Shown: positions 8,965 through 16,614 of the stretch, piece after piece
Layout of the letters: each line of letters begins with the position of its first letter
Numbering within the stretch: the stretch's first letter is position 1
Assembly (NCBI GenBank): GCA_052066835.1
Contig: JBQHRJ010000009.1
Direction: 5' to 3' (one strand)
DNA from: UBA2821 sp902763335
GTDB taxonomy: Bacteria; Bacillota; Clostridia; Lachnospirales; Lachnospiraceae
DNA length: 64,000 bases
The notes under the pieces: model-generated
Seen by the model: the letters and a program-made list of their open reading frames with translations, nothing else
What the model was told of the DNA's origin: nothing
Databases searched by the model: none
Position numbers and translations under genes: made by a program

Positions 8965-10065
8965 CTACATAGCAACAGGTAGTATCAAATAATTATAGCT
9001 CTCATTTTCATCTTTCATGTACATTGGAGCTTTAGAATTTAAGAAATAGATATCTATGGTCTCATCATCTATTACCTTAAGTGCATCAAGTAAAAACTTA
9101 GGATTAAAACCAATCATGAGGTCCTTACCTTCTTTGTTGATGCTTATCTTTTCATTCATTGAACCTATGGTTGACACAATCTTAAGTTCTATCTCTCCAT
9201 CCTGAATAGAAAATACGATAGGTTTTCTGTCACTTTCTTTAACAAGAAGTGTAGCTCTGTCTATACATTCCATGAAGTCTTTTTTATTTACAACAATGTG
9301 TGTCTCGTAATCATTAGATAACATCTGCTCAACTTTGAAATAATTTCCTTCAATAAGTCTTGATACTACAACTGTATCATCAAACTCAAATACTATATGA
9401 TTTTCAGTAAAGAATAATCTTACTTCATCATCAGCATTACCGTTAAGGATTTTTGAAATTTCATTAAGTGTTTTACCAGGAACTATAACTTTTATGTTAT
9501 CAAAAGAATCTTTAAGCTCAATGTTTCTCAAAGATACTCTGTGTCCGTCAAGAGATACAACTTTCATTTTACCTTCTTTTATCTCAAATAAGATACCTGT
9601 CATTATCTTGTTGGATGTATCAGCAGGTGCTATAGAGAATATAGTCTGTCTTATGAGTTCTTTAAGCGAAAACTGTGACAGATATATAAATTTATCTTTT
9701 TCAACATCAGGTAAAGCTGAAAAGTCTTCACCGTTTTTTCCTGCAATATTAAAATGGGCTTTTTCACATGAAATGTTCATATGAAGTGACGAATCAGTTT
9801 CAATAATAACTTCGCTGTCAGGAAGTTTTCTTACAATATCAGAAAAAATCTTAGCATCAATAGCTATACATCCTTTTTCTAAAATTTCACCTTTACATTT
9901 TGTCTCTATACCAAGTTCCATGTCGTTAGCAGTAAGTTTTATTTCATCAGTAGTGGCATCTATAAGAATGCACTCAAGTATGGACATTGTAGTTTTAGAA
10001 GGTACTGCCTTTAAAACTATGTTTATAGAGTTCAACAAATCTGACTTATCAAATATAATCTTCAT
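8965..10065 (-). CDS. dnaN: DNA polymerase III beta subunit (sliding clamp)
   Basis: A 366-residue beta clamp: three repeated clamp folds form a dimeric ring that tethers PolC/DnaE to DNA. The start reads MKIIFDKSDLL and the end ...NESYNYLILPVAM, both typical of the family. A GTG three codons upstream (10074) is also open but would overlap the GGAGG at about 10078-10082. The ATG at 10065 matches homologous N-termini, although the spacing from GGAGG is long (12 bases). It follows dnaA across a 290-base region containing further DnaA boxes. Confidence 0.97.
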   Translation of the reverse strand: MKIIFDKSDLLNSINIVLKAVPSKTTMSILECILIDATTDEIKLTANDMELGIETKCKGEILEKGCIAIDAKIFSDIVRKLPDSEVIIETDSSLHMNISCEKAHFNIAGKNGEDFSALPDVEKDKFIYLSQFSLKELIRQTIFSIAPADTSNKIMTGILFEIKEGKMKVVSLDGHRVSLRNIELKDSFDNIKVIVPGKTLNEISKILNGNADDEVRLFFTENHIVFEFDDTVVVSRLIEGNYFKVEQMLSNDYETHIVVNKKDFMECIDRATLLVKESDRKPIVFSIQDGEIELKIVSTIGSMNEKISINKEGKDLMIGFNPKFLLDALKVIDDETIDIYFLNSKAPMYMKDENESYNYLILPVAM

Positions 10066-10074
10066 GATATTCAC

Positions 10075-10357
10075 AATCCTCCAGTTCTCGCGTGTGTGTA
10101 TATATAAATATATAATTAAATCCAGTAGTAGTATTATTATAGGCTGTTAAAAAGTTAAAAAGTGGTATGAAGCCTTTAAAACACTGAAAAATTTGTGGTG
10201 ATAAATGTGTTTCTAAGGTGTTCAGACAGCCTTGATAACCGGTTATTTATCAACATCCTCAAAAAATAAGTGTTATCCACGAAAAATCTAATTCACAGCG
10301 TTTCAACAGCCTTTTAACTAACAAGTAACAATAAATCCACAAAGTTTTCAACAGGTA
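10075..10357 (-). other. dnaA-dnaN intergenic region with weak DnaA boxes
   Basis: About 280 bases without a gene. It has one good DnaA box (TTATCCACG, 10273-10281), weaker ones (TTATCAACA at about 10247-10255; AAATCCACA at about 10332-10340) and AT-rich tracts near 10145-10200. It resembles the second, downstream half of a bipartite Gram-positive origin (the dnaA-dnaN gap, where the unwinding element lies in Bacillus). It should also carry the dnaN leader and promoter, which I could not place with confidence. Confidence 0.6.
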
Positions 10358-11731
10358 TTACTTAGGACTTATTTTCTTTGTAAGTACCTCAATGGTGTTC
10401 TTCATATTTTCATTTGTCTTTATCTCTGACTCAATCTTGTCACATCCGTACAGTACGGTGGTGTGATCCCTGTTTCCAAGAAATGTTCCTATATTAGTGT
10501 AGGATTCATCGGTAAGAAGCCTGCAAAGATACATGACAATCTGCCGTGGTATGGCTATATTCTGTCCTCTTTTCTTAGAATATATATCCTCCGGTGTAAT
10601 GTTAAAGTGCTCTGCGACTATATTGGTAATGATTTCGCATGTTACTTCATTATTAGTATTAGGAGATATGGTATCTTTGAGAACATCCTTTGCAAGTTCA
10701 AGATCCATCTTCATAGGTGAAATCTTTGAATATGCAACTATCTTATTAAATGCACCTTCAAGTTCACGGATATTTGAAGTAATGTTAGTGGCAATGTAAT
10801 CCAATATCTTAATATCGATATCATAGCCTTCATTCTGTGTCTTACGTTGAAGGATAGCCATTCGTGTTTCATATTCAGGTGAACCTATATCAACGGAAAG
10901 ACCACATTCAAATCTGGTTCTTAATCGTGCTTCAAGTGTAGTCATTTCGCGTGGTGGTTTATCTGAAGAAATAACTATCTGTTTCTTAGATTCATATAAA
11001 GTATTAAATGTATGGAAGAATTCCTCCTGACATCTCTCTTTTCCAATGATGAACTGAATATCATCAATAAGTAGAACATCAATATTACGGTATTTGTTAC
11101 GGAAATCATTAACGCGTTGGCTGTCGTTTCTTATTATATTAATAAGTTCATTTGTAAATGTTTCACTTGTAACATATAAAACCTTCATATTTTCATTATG
11201 CTCAAGAATATAATGAGCAATGGAGTGCATAAGATGTGTTTTACCAAGACCAACCCCTCCGTAAAGAAACAGTGGATTCACCTCTTCAGCAGGAGATTCT
11301 GCAACTTTAAGTGCATAGGCATGGGCAAAACTGTTACTTCCGCCGACTACGAAAGTATCAAATGTATATTTTGGATTAAGGTTAGCTTCTGAAATACGTT
11401 CACTTATAATAGAAGATTTAGATTTCTTTGTGTCCTCATGGACTGCTTCAGCTTCATCTATATCTTTTTCAGAGATAAATGAAATCTCAAACTGTTGACC
11501 TAAAACTTCAGCGATAGTAACCTTAAACATTCTGTAAAACTTCTTAGTAATATAGGAAACTCCTATGGAATCATCTACTAAGATATATATTGTGTCATCT
11601 TTTATGGAATGAATTTTCAGTGGAACGAGCCATGTTTTGAACGATACATCAGATATCTCATACTCCTCCTGCATTATATTAAGGATTTCATCCCATTTGC
11701 TTCTTAATAATTCTAACATTTTATCAACCAT
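10358..11731 (-). CDS. dnaA: Chromosomal replication initiator protein DnaA
   Basis: About 457 residues. Domain I (protein contacts) is followed by an acidic linker and then the AAA+ domain: Walker A GGVGLGKTH, Walker B VLLIDDIQFI, sensor region PPREMTTLEARLRTRFECG. The C-terminal domain IV binds DnaA boxes, with the signature FLGNRDHTTVLYG. Starts at TTG 11740, ATG 11731 and ATG 11719 are all open. A GAAAGG site lies just before 11731 and 13 bases before 11719, so the true start may be 11719. It is transcribed away from oriC, with a promoter at 11757-11785, and is probably autoregulated by the adjacent boxes. Confidence 0.97.
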   Translation of the reverse strand: MVDKMLELLRSKWDEILNIMQEEYEISDVSFKTWLVPLKIHSIKDDTIYILVDDSIGVSYITKKFYRMFKVTIAEVLGQQFEISFISEKDIDEAEAVHEDTKKSKSSIISERISEANLNPKYTFDTFVVGGSNSFAHAYALKVAESPAEEVNPLFLYGGVGLGKTHLMHSIAHYILEHNENMKVLYVTSETFTNELINIIRNDSQRVNDFRNKYRNIDVLLIDDIQFIIGKERCQEEFFHTFNTLYESKKQIVISSDKPPREMTTLEARLRTRFECGLSVDIGSPEYETRMAILQRKTQNEGYDIDIKILDYIATNITSNIRELEGAFNKIVAYSKISPMKMDLELAKDVLKDTISPNTNNEVTCEIITNIVAEHFNITPEDIYSKKRGQNIAIPRQIVMYLCRLLTDESYTNIGTFLGNRDHTTVLYGCDKIESEIKTNENMKNTIEVLTKKISPK

Positions 11732-11756
11732 GCCTTTCAAAACCTAATCTATCTAT

Positions 11757-11785
11757 ATTTTATAACAAAATTGATTAATTTTCAA
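11757..11785 (-). promoter_or_regulatory. dnaA promoter
   Basis: On the minus strand there is TTGAAA, a 17-base spacer and TAAAAT, ending about 25 bases before the dnaA start. It lies between oriC and the gene, as expected for DnaA-controlled expression. Confidence 0.65.
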
Positions 11786-11833
11786 TCAATAATAATAAAT
11801 TACAAAAATGAGTTTAAAGATTTTTTATAAAAT

Positions 11834-12142
11834 TGTGGATAAATATGTGGATAAAGTGGATAACTTTGTAAGAATGGCTAAAAATAAGGATTTTTTGCGT
11901 GTGGGTAATTTTGTCGAAAAAAATATGGATAAGTTAAAATTAGTTTACCATAATTCCTTCAAAAAAATTATGATGTTAATTGTGAATAAATTAAATAAAC
12001 ATTATTAACGTTGATAAATAAAGGAAAAAGTTAAAAAATGGTGTGAATTATCCACGGTTATCCACAAGTTATCCACTTTTTGTGGATAAGATTATGTAAA
12101 GTTGATAAAAGAATTATGTAAAGTGGATAACTTTCGTGGATT
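11834..12142. other. oriC: Chromosomal replication origin oriC (DnaA-box cluster)
   Basis: Two groups of DnaA boxes lie between the divergent dnaA and rpmH genes. The first group reads TGTGGATAA at 11834-11842 and 11846-11854, then AGTGGATAA at 11855-11863, with weaker boxes near 11900 and 11923. The second group reads TTATCCACG (12048-12056), TTATCCACA (12058-12066), TTATCCACT (12069-12077), TGTGGATAA (12081-12089) and AGTGGATAA (12122-12130). Box orientation changes inside the second group. The flanks are very AT-rich, and gene direction switches from minus to plus here, as expected at a bidirectional origin. Confidence 0.93.
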
Positions 12143-12186
12143 TTCTAAAAAAAGTGAAAATTATTATGTTATAAATCAAAAATAGC

Positions 12187-12215
12187 TTGACTATATCAGG
12201 TTTATTAAATATAAT
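12187..12215 (+). promoter_or_regulatory. rpmH promoter
   Basis: TTGACT, 17-base spacer, TATAAT on the plus strand, followed by a leader of about 50 bases and an AGAGGAGGTG ribosome binding site for rpmH. Confidence 0.8.
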
Positions 12216-12271
12216 TGTAATGATATTTTCCAATTTTTAAATATTAGTTTTTATAGAGGAGGTGCATTTAG

Positions 12272-12406
12272 ATGAAAATGACATTTCAGCCTAAAAAGAA
12301 ATCAAGAGCTAGAGTTCATGGTTTTAGAGCAAGAATGAGTTCTGCAAGCGGAAGAAAAGTTTTAGCTGCAAGAAGAGCAAAAGGAAGAAAGAAATTATCA
12401 GCTTAG
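12272..12406 (+). CDS. rpmH: 50S ribosomal protein L34
   Basis: A 44-residue, highly basic protein beginning MKMTFQPKKKSRARVHGF and ending GRKKLSA, the standard L34 sequence. It is a structural protein of the large ribosomal subunit. It has a strong AGAGGAGGTG site 8 bases before the ATG and sits in the conserved rpmH-rnpA-yidD-yidC-jag order next to oriC. Confidence 0.97.
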   Translation: MKMTFQPKKKSRARVHGFRARMSSASGRKVLAARRAKGRKKLSA

Positions 12407-12455
12407 ACCGCATATATGTGGTCTTTTCTTCTCTTATAAGGAGAAATTAAATTAT

Positions 12456-12791
12456 ATGAAAAAATTTAATTGTATAAAAAAGAATGATGAATTTCGAGCT
12501 GTATATAAAAATGGTAAATCCTATGCTAACAGGTACCTGGTTATGTATGTTAAGGATAATGACAGGGAAAGTAACAGAATTGGGATATCAGTCAGTAAAA
12601 AAGTAGGGAACAGTGTTGTGAGGCATAGGATTACCAGAATCATGAGAGAAATATATCGACTAAATGATGATAAACTGATAAAAGGAAAAGACATAGTTGT
12701 AATTGCGAGGGTGAATGCAAAAGATACACCTTACAGAGATATGGAGAGTGCCTATCTGCATCTGTGTAAAATTCATAATATTTTGGAATAG
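12456..12791 (+). CDS. rnpA: Ribonuclease P protein component
   Basis: A 111-residue basic protein that assists the catalytic RNase P RNA in maturing tRNA 5' ends. The family core is clear: KKNDEFRAVYKNGKSYANRYLV at the start, RIGISVSKKVGNSVVRHRITR in the middle (the RNR-type RNA-binding motif appears as VRHRITR) and IREIYR-like MREIYR after it. It is co-transcribed with rpmH, with a leader of 49 bases between them. Confidence 0.96.
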   Translation: MKKFNCIKKNDEFRAVYKNGKSYANRYLVMYVKDNDRESNRIGISVSKKVGNSVVRHRITRIMREIYRLNDDKLIKGKDIVVIARVNAKDTPYRDMESAYLHLCKIHNILE

Positions 12792-12802
12792 AGTTGAGAG
12801 TA

Positions 12803-13015
12803 ATGAAAAAAATATTAGTCAGTTTAATAAACTTCTATAGAAAATATCTGTCGTGTCTGAAAAAATACAACCATTGCAGATATATACCGACGTGTTCACA
12901 GTATGCTATAGAAGCAATAGAAAAATATGGAGCTTTGAAGGGAACATTTTTAGCATGTAAAAGAATATTGAGATGTAATCCTTTTTCAAAGGGTGGAATT
13001 GATCCTGTTCCATAG
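12803..13015 (+). CDS. yidD: Membrane protein insertion efficiency factor YidD
   Basis: A 70-residue protein with the diagnostic YidD core: INFYRKYLSCLKK, CRYIPTCSQYA and GTFLACKRILRCNPF, with its conserved cysteines, followed by GGIDPVP. It is a small amphipathic membrane-associated factor that assists YidC-dependent insertion. A TTG three codons upstream (12794) is open, but the ATG at 12803 matches the family start. It lies between rnpA and yidC. Confidence 0.93.
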   Translation: MKKILVSLINFYRKYLSCLKKYNHCRYIPTCSQYAIEAIEKYGALKGTFLACKRILRCNPFSKGGIDPVP

Positions 13016-13030
13016 AAATGGAGGAAAAAA

Positions 13031-14413
13031 TTGTTTGATTTTTTATTGACACAGAATAGTACACCTATAATTGGATGGTGCGCCAGCATATTAGGAAAAG
13101 TAATGCAGGCATTATATGCTTTGTTCTGTATGATAGGAGTAGAGAATATAGGACTTTGTATTATAATATTTACTCTGCTTATTAAACTTGTACTTTTCCC
13201 GATGGCATTAAAGCAGCAAAAGTTTTCAAAGCTTTCTACTTTGATGAATCCTGAATTGCAGGCTATACAGAAGAAATATCAGGGAAAAAGAGATAATGCA
13301 TCGATGATGAAGATGCAGGAAGAAACACAGGCAGTTTATGAAAAATACGGTACATCTCCGACAGGAAGTTGTCTTCAGATGCTCATACAGATGCCTATAT
13401 TATTTTCGCTGTACTATATTATAAGTAATATACCTGCATATGTTCCACAGGTACAGGAATATTATACTCCTGTAAGTGAAGTTATATGTGATGATTATGA
13501 ATATTTTGGATATTTTGATAAGATAGTTACTGAAGATAAAGAGCTTAAATATGATTATGTTTCAAATGTAGTTAAAGATTTTGAAAAGACTGATGGAAAG
13601 AATAAAAAGGTAATAGATGTACTTGCCAGATATTCTAATAAACAGTGGTCAGACCTTGAAAAGTCATATAACAATATGGAGAAACTCGTATATGAGCTTA
13701 AGAGTTATTCAGACAGTGACTGGGAAAAAATCGCTAAGAAATATAAAGGTGATGAAAAAGAAAAATTTAATGATTTTGTTGAGGTTATAAAAGATGATGA
13801 GCAGTCAGCAGAGTTATTAAAAAGTTACAGTGATTCTATAGAAAGTATTGATTCTGCAAAGAATAAGATAATGAAGATATATGCGTTTGGTCCGATTAAT
13901 CTTACACAGTCACCTATGTCGACTATGGGATGGGCTATTCTCATACCGTTATTATCATTCCTTACACAGTGGTACAGTACAAGACTTTCATTTAAGAACA
14001 GTGAGATGCCACAGGATAATCCGATGGCTTCATCAATGAAGATGATGACAACGATTATGCCTTTATTCTCATTATTTATAGCACTTTCAGTTCCGGCCGG
14101 ACTTGGTCTTTATTGGGCTATAAGCGGATTGTTCCAGATAATACAGCAGCTTGCCTTAAATAATTACTTTAAGAAGGTCGACGTTAATGATATAATAGCT
14201 AAGAACGTAGAAAAAGCTAATAAGAAAAAAGCAAAACAGGGGTATGTAGCAAAACAGGTTATCAATGCTGCCAATACAAATACAAAGAGTATTTCTAATA
14301 ATGTAAAAGTAAATGGTAACAAAGAGAGTGTCAACAAAAAAGGTAAAATTAAATCCGGAAGTATGGCTGAGAAAGCTAATATGGTCAAGGCATTTGATGA
14401 AAGGAACAAATAG
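13031..14413 (+). CDS. yidC: Membrane protein insertase YidC/OxaA, with a large extracytoplasmic insert
   Basis: A 460-residue YidC. The core is present: TM1 (GLCIIIFTLLIKLVLFP, about 41-57), a cytoplasmic hairpin (KQQKFSKLSTLMNPELQAIQKKY), TM2 (about 115-133) and C-terminal TMs from about 300 (TMGWAILIPLLSF, IMPLFSLFIALSVPAGLGLYW). Gram-positive YidC usually has about 250-300 residues. Here about 145 charged residues (141-285), rich in Lys, Asp and Ser and probably helical, lie between TM2 and TM3 on the outer side. The groove position usually held by Arg is Lys52. It starts at TTG behind a strong GGAGG, with no nearby ATG. The C-terminal tail is basic. Confidence 0.94.
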   Translation: MFDFLLTQNSTPIIGWCASILGKVMQALYALFCMIGVENIGLCIIIFTLLIKLVLFPMALKQQKFSKLSTLMNPELQAIQKKYQGKRDNASMMKMQEETQAVYEKYGTSPTGSCLQMLIQMPILFSLYYIISNIPAYVPQVQEYYTPVSEVICDDYEYFGYFDKIVTEDKELKYDYVSNVVKDFEKTDGKNKKVIDVLARYSNKQWSDLEKSYNNMEKLVYELKSYSDSDWEKIAKKYKGDEKEKFNDFVEVIKDDEQSAELLKSYSDSIESIDSAKNKIMKIYAFGPINLTQSPMSTMGWAILIPLLSFLTQWYSTRLSFKNSEMPQDNPMASSMKMMTTIMPLFSLFIALSVPAGLGLYWAISGLFQIIQQLALNNYFKKVDVNDIIAKNVEKANKKKAKQGYVAKQVINAANTNTKSISNNVKVNGNKESVNKKGKIKSGSMAEKANMVKAFDERNK

Positions 14414-14427
14414 GAGGTTTTTACATT

Positions 14428-15057
14428 ATGGATTATATTGAATTTAGCGGAAAAACAGTAGAAGATGCTATCACAGAAGCACTTATTAAACTCGAAACAA
14501 CGAGAGAAAAGCTGGATTATAATGTAATTGACAAGGGAAGCAATGGTATTTTGGGCTTTATAGGAAGTAAGCCGGCAAAGATTGAAGCCAGAAAAGTATT
14601 TACACTTGAAGATAAAGCGTTAGAGTTTCTGGGAGATATGTTTGATGCTATGAACATGGAAGTTGATGTTAAGATTGAATTTAATGAGGAAGATTCATAT
14701 ATGAACATTGAACTTTCAGGTGATGAGATGGGAATAATCATAGGTAAGAGAGGTCAGACAATAGACTCTATACAGTATCTTGTAAGCCTTGTCGTGAATA
14801 AGGAAAGTGATACATTTATAAGAGTTAAAGTCGATACTGAGAATTACAGACAGAGAAGACGTGAAACTCTTGAAAACCTTGCAAAGAATATTTCTTATAA
14901 AGTTAAGAGAACAAGAAAACCTGTTTCTCTGGAGCCGATGAATCCATATGAAAGAAGAATAATACATTCTGCATTACAGAATGACAAGTATGTATATACA
15001 AAAAGCGAAGGTGAAGAACCTTACAGACATGTAATTGTATGCCTGAAACGTCAGTAG
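14428..15057 (+). CDS. khpB: RNA-binding protein KhpB (Jag)
   Basis: A 209-residue protein with three domains in order: an N-terminal Jag domain (MDYIEFSGKTVEDAITEAL, 1-50), a KH domain with GIIIGKRGQTID as its GxxG loop, and a C-terminal R3H domain (RRRETLENLAKN...EPMNPYERRIIHSAL). It binds RNA, and in other Firmicutes it acts with KhpA in cell elongation and division. It follows yidC by 14 bases, the normal partner position, and ends before a strong terminator. Confidence 0.94.
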   Translation: MDYIEFSGKTVEDAITEALIKLETTREKLDYNVIDKGSNGILGFIGSKPAKIEARKVFTLEDKALEFLGDMFDAMNMEVDVKIEFNEEDSYMNIELSGDEMGIIIGKRGQTIDSIQYLVSLVVNKESDTFIRVKVDTENYRQRRRETLENLAKNISYKVKRTRKPVSLEPMNPYERRIIHSALQNDKYVYTKSEGEEPYRHVIVCLKRQ

Positions 15058-15101
15058 ATTATCAGACGTTTGATATAGGGCAGAAAAGAAGATATAGAAT
15101 G

Positions 15102-15146
15102 GGTTTGTACATTATAAAATATTAATATAATGTACAGACCTTTTTT
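15102..15146 (+). terminator. Terminator after khpB
   Basis: A 15-base-pair stem (GGTTTGTACATTATA with TATAATGTACAGACC, one G-T pair) followed by TTTTTT. It closes the rpmH-khpB transcription unit. Confidence 0.85.
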
Positions 15147-15197
15147 ATCATTAATGGCATTTGGATATGATTAGAAATAAAAAGGGAGATTCTGTGT

Positions 15198-16577
15198 ATG
15201 TATAAGACAGAGACAATAGCTGCAATATCTACTTCGATGAATAATTCAGGAATAGGAATAGTGAGAATAAGCGGAGAGGATGCGCTATGTATAGCTGACA
15301 AAATATTTAAATCAAATAAGGAAAATAAGAAACTGGCTGATGCCAAAAGCCATACGATTCATTATGGAAATATAGTGGATGGTGAGGAAACGATAGATGA
15401 AGTATTAATGATGGTTATGAAAGCTCCAAATACTTATACCAGAGAAGATGTGGTTGAGATAGACTGTCACGGTGGAATTCTTATTATGAAGAAAATACTT
15501 GAGCTTATTATAAAAAATGGGGCAAGGTGTGCTGAACCGGGAGAGTTTACAAAGAGAGCATTTTTAAATGGAAGAATAGATTTGTCTCAGGCAGAGGCGG
15601 TGATAAACCTGATAAATGCCAAAAGTGATATGGCACTTGATTTATCCGTAAACCAGTTAAAGGGTGCGGTATCAGAAAAGATTAAAAACATTAGAAAAGA
15701 TTTGCTGCATGAGATAGCTTATATAGAGGCGGCTCTTGATGATCCTGAACATTATGAAATGGATAATTATGGAGCTGAGATAAAGCCTAAGATAGAGGAT
15801 ATAGAGTGTAAGCTTCAGAAACTTCTTGACACTGCAGATGACGGACGTATAATTACTGAGGGAATAAATACTGTCATACTTGGTAAGCCGAATGTCGGAA
15901 AATCTTCTTTATTAAACAGACTTATGGGTGAGGAGAGGGCTATAGTAACCGATATAGCCGGAACTACCAGAGACAGCCTTGAGGAAAATGTAAAAATCCA
16001 GGGAATGAGCCTTAATATTATAGATACCGCGGGCATAAGAAATACTGATGATGTGGTAGAAAAGATAGGTGTGGAAAAGGCAAAGAGTCTTGCAGCGAAG
16101 GCTGATTTAGTTTTAATGCTGATAGATTCATCTACAGAACTTGAAGAAAATGACAAAGAAATAATAGATATAATAAAGGATAAAAAGGCAGTGATACTGC
16201 TTAATAAATCTGACTTGTCACCGGTTATAAGCCGTAGTGATATAGAAAAAATAACTGATAAAGATATATTTGAGTTATCTGTTAAAGAAGACATAGGAAT
16301 AGATAAGGTTATAGAATGTATTGAGAATATGTTTTATAAGGGTGATATCAATTATAACAGTGAAGTATATATAACAAATGAAAGACACAAATCGGCAATC
16401 CGGGAAGCCTTAGAAAGCCTGAAATGTGTAGAGACAAGCATAGAAAATGGGATGCCTGAAGATTTCCTTACTATAGACATGATGAGTGCCTATGAAAGTC
16501 TTGGATTAATCATAGGTGAAAATGTAGGCGATGATCTGGTAAATGAAATATTCAGTAAGTTCTGTATGGGAAAATAA
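15198..16577 (+). CDS. mnmE: tRNA modification GTPase MnmE
   Basis: A 459-residue dynamin-like GTPase. Together with MnmG it builds the (carboxymethyl)aminomethyl group on U34 of certain tRNAs. It has an N-terminal folate-binding domain (DTIAAIST-like start TETIAAIST), a helical domain and the inserted G domain: G1 GKPNVGKSS, G3 DTAGIRNTDD, G4 NKSD. It ends in FCMGK, the conserved C-[ILVM]-G-K tail whose cysteine is needed for modification. It is followed by mnmG, its partner. Confidence 0.97.
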   Translation: MYKTETIAAISTSMNNSGIGIVRISGEDALCIADKIFKSNKENKKLADAKSHTIHYGNIVDGEETIDEVLMMVMKAPNTYTREDVVEIDCHGGILIMKKILELIIKNGARCAEPGEFTKRAFLNGRIDLSQAEAVINLINAKSDMALDLSVNQLKGAVSEKIKNIRKDLLHEIAYIEAALDDPEHYEMDNYGAEIKPKIEDIECKLQKLLDTADDGRIITEGINTVILGKPNVGKSSLLNRLMGEERAIVTDIAGTTRDSLEENVKIQGMSLNIIDTAGIRNTDDVVEKIGVEKAKSLAAKADLVLMLIDSSTELEENDKEIIDIIKDKKAVILLNKSDLSPVISRSDIEKITDKDIFELSVKEDIGIDKVIECIENMFYKGDINYNSEVYITNERHKSAIREALESLKCVETSIENGMPEDFLTIDMMSAYESLGLIIGENVGDDLVNEIFSKFCMGK

Positions 16578-16614
16578 GAAGTAGTGGTTAAACAAGTTTG
16601 AAATGGAGAATAAA

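Noticed and set aside
11808..12008. A 66-codon open frame across oriC
   Set aside because: Its repeated VDKYVDKVDN stretch is just the translation of adjacent DnaA boxes (TGTGGATAA repeats). No ribosome site, and it lies inside the origin.
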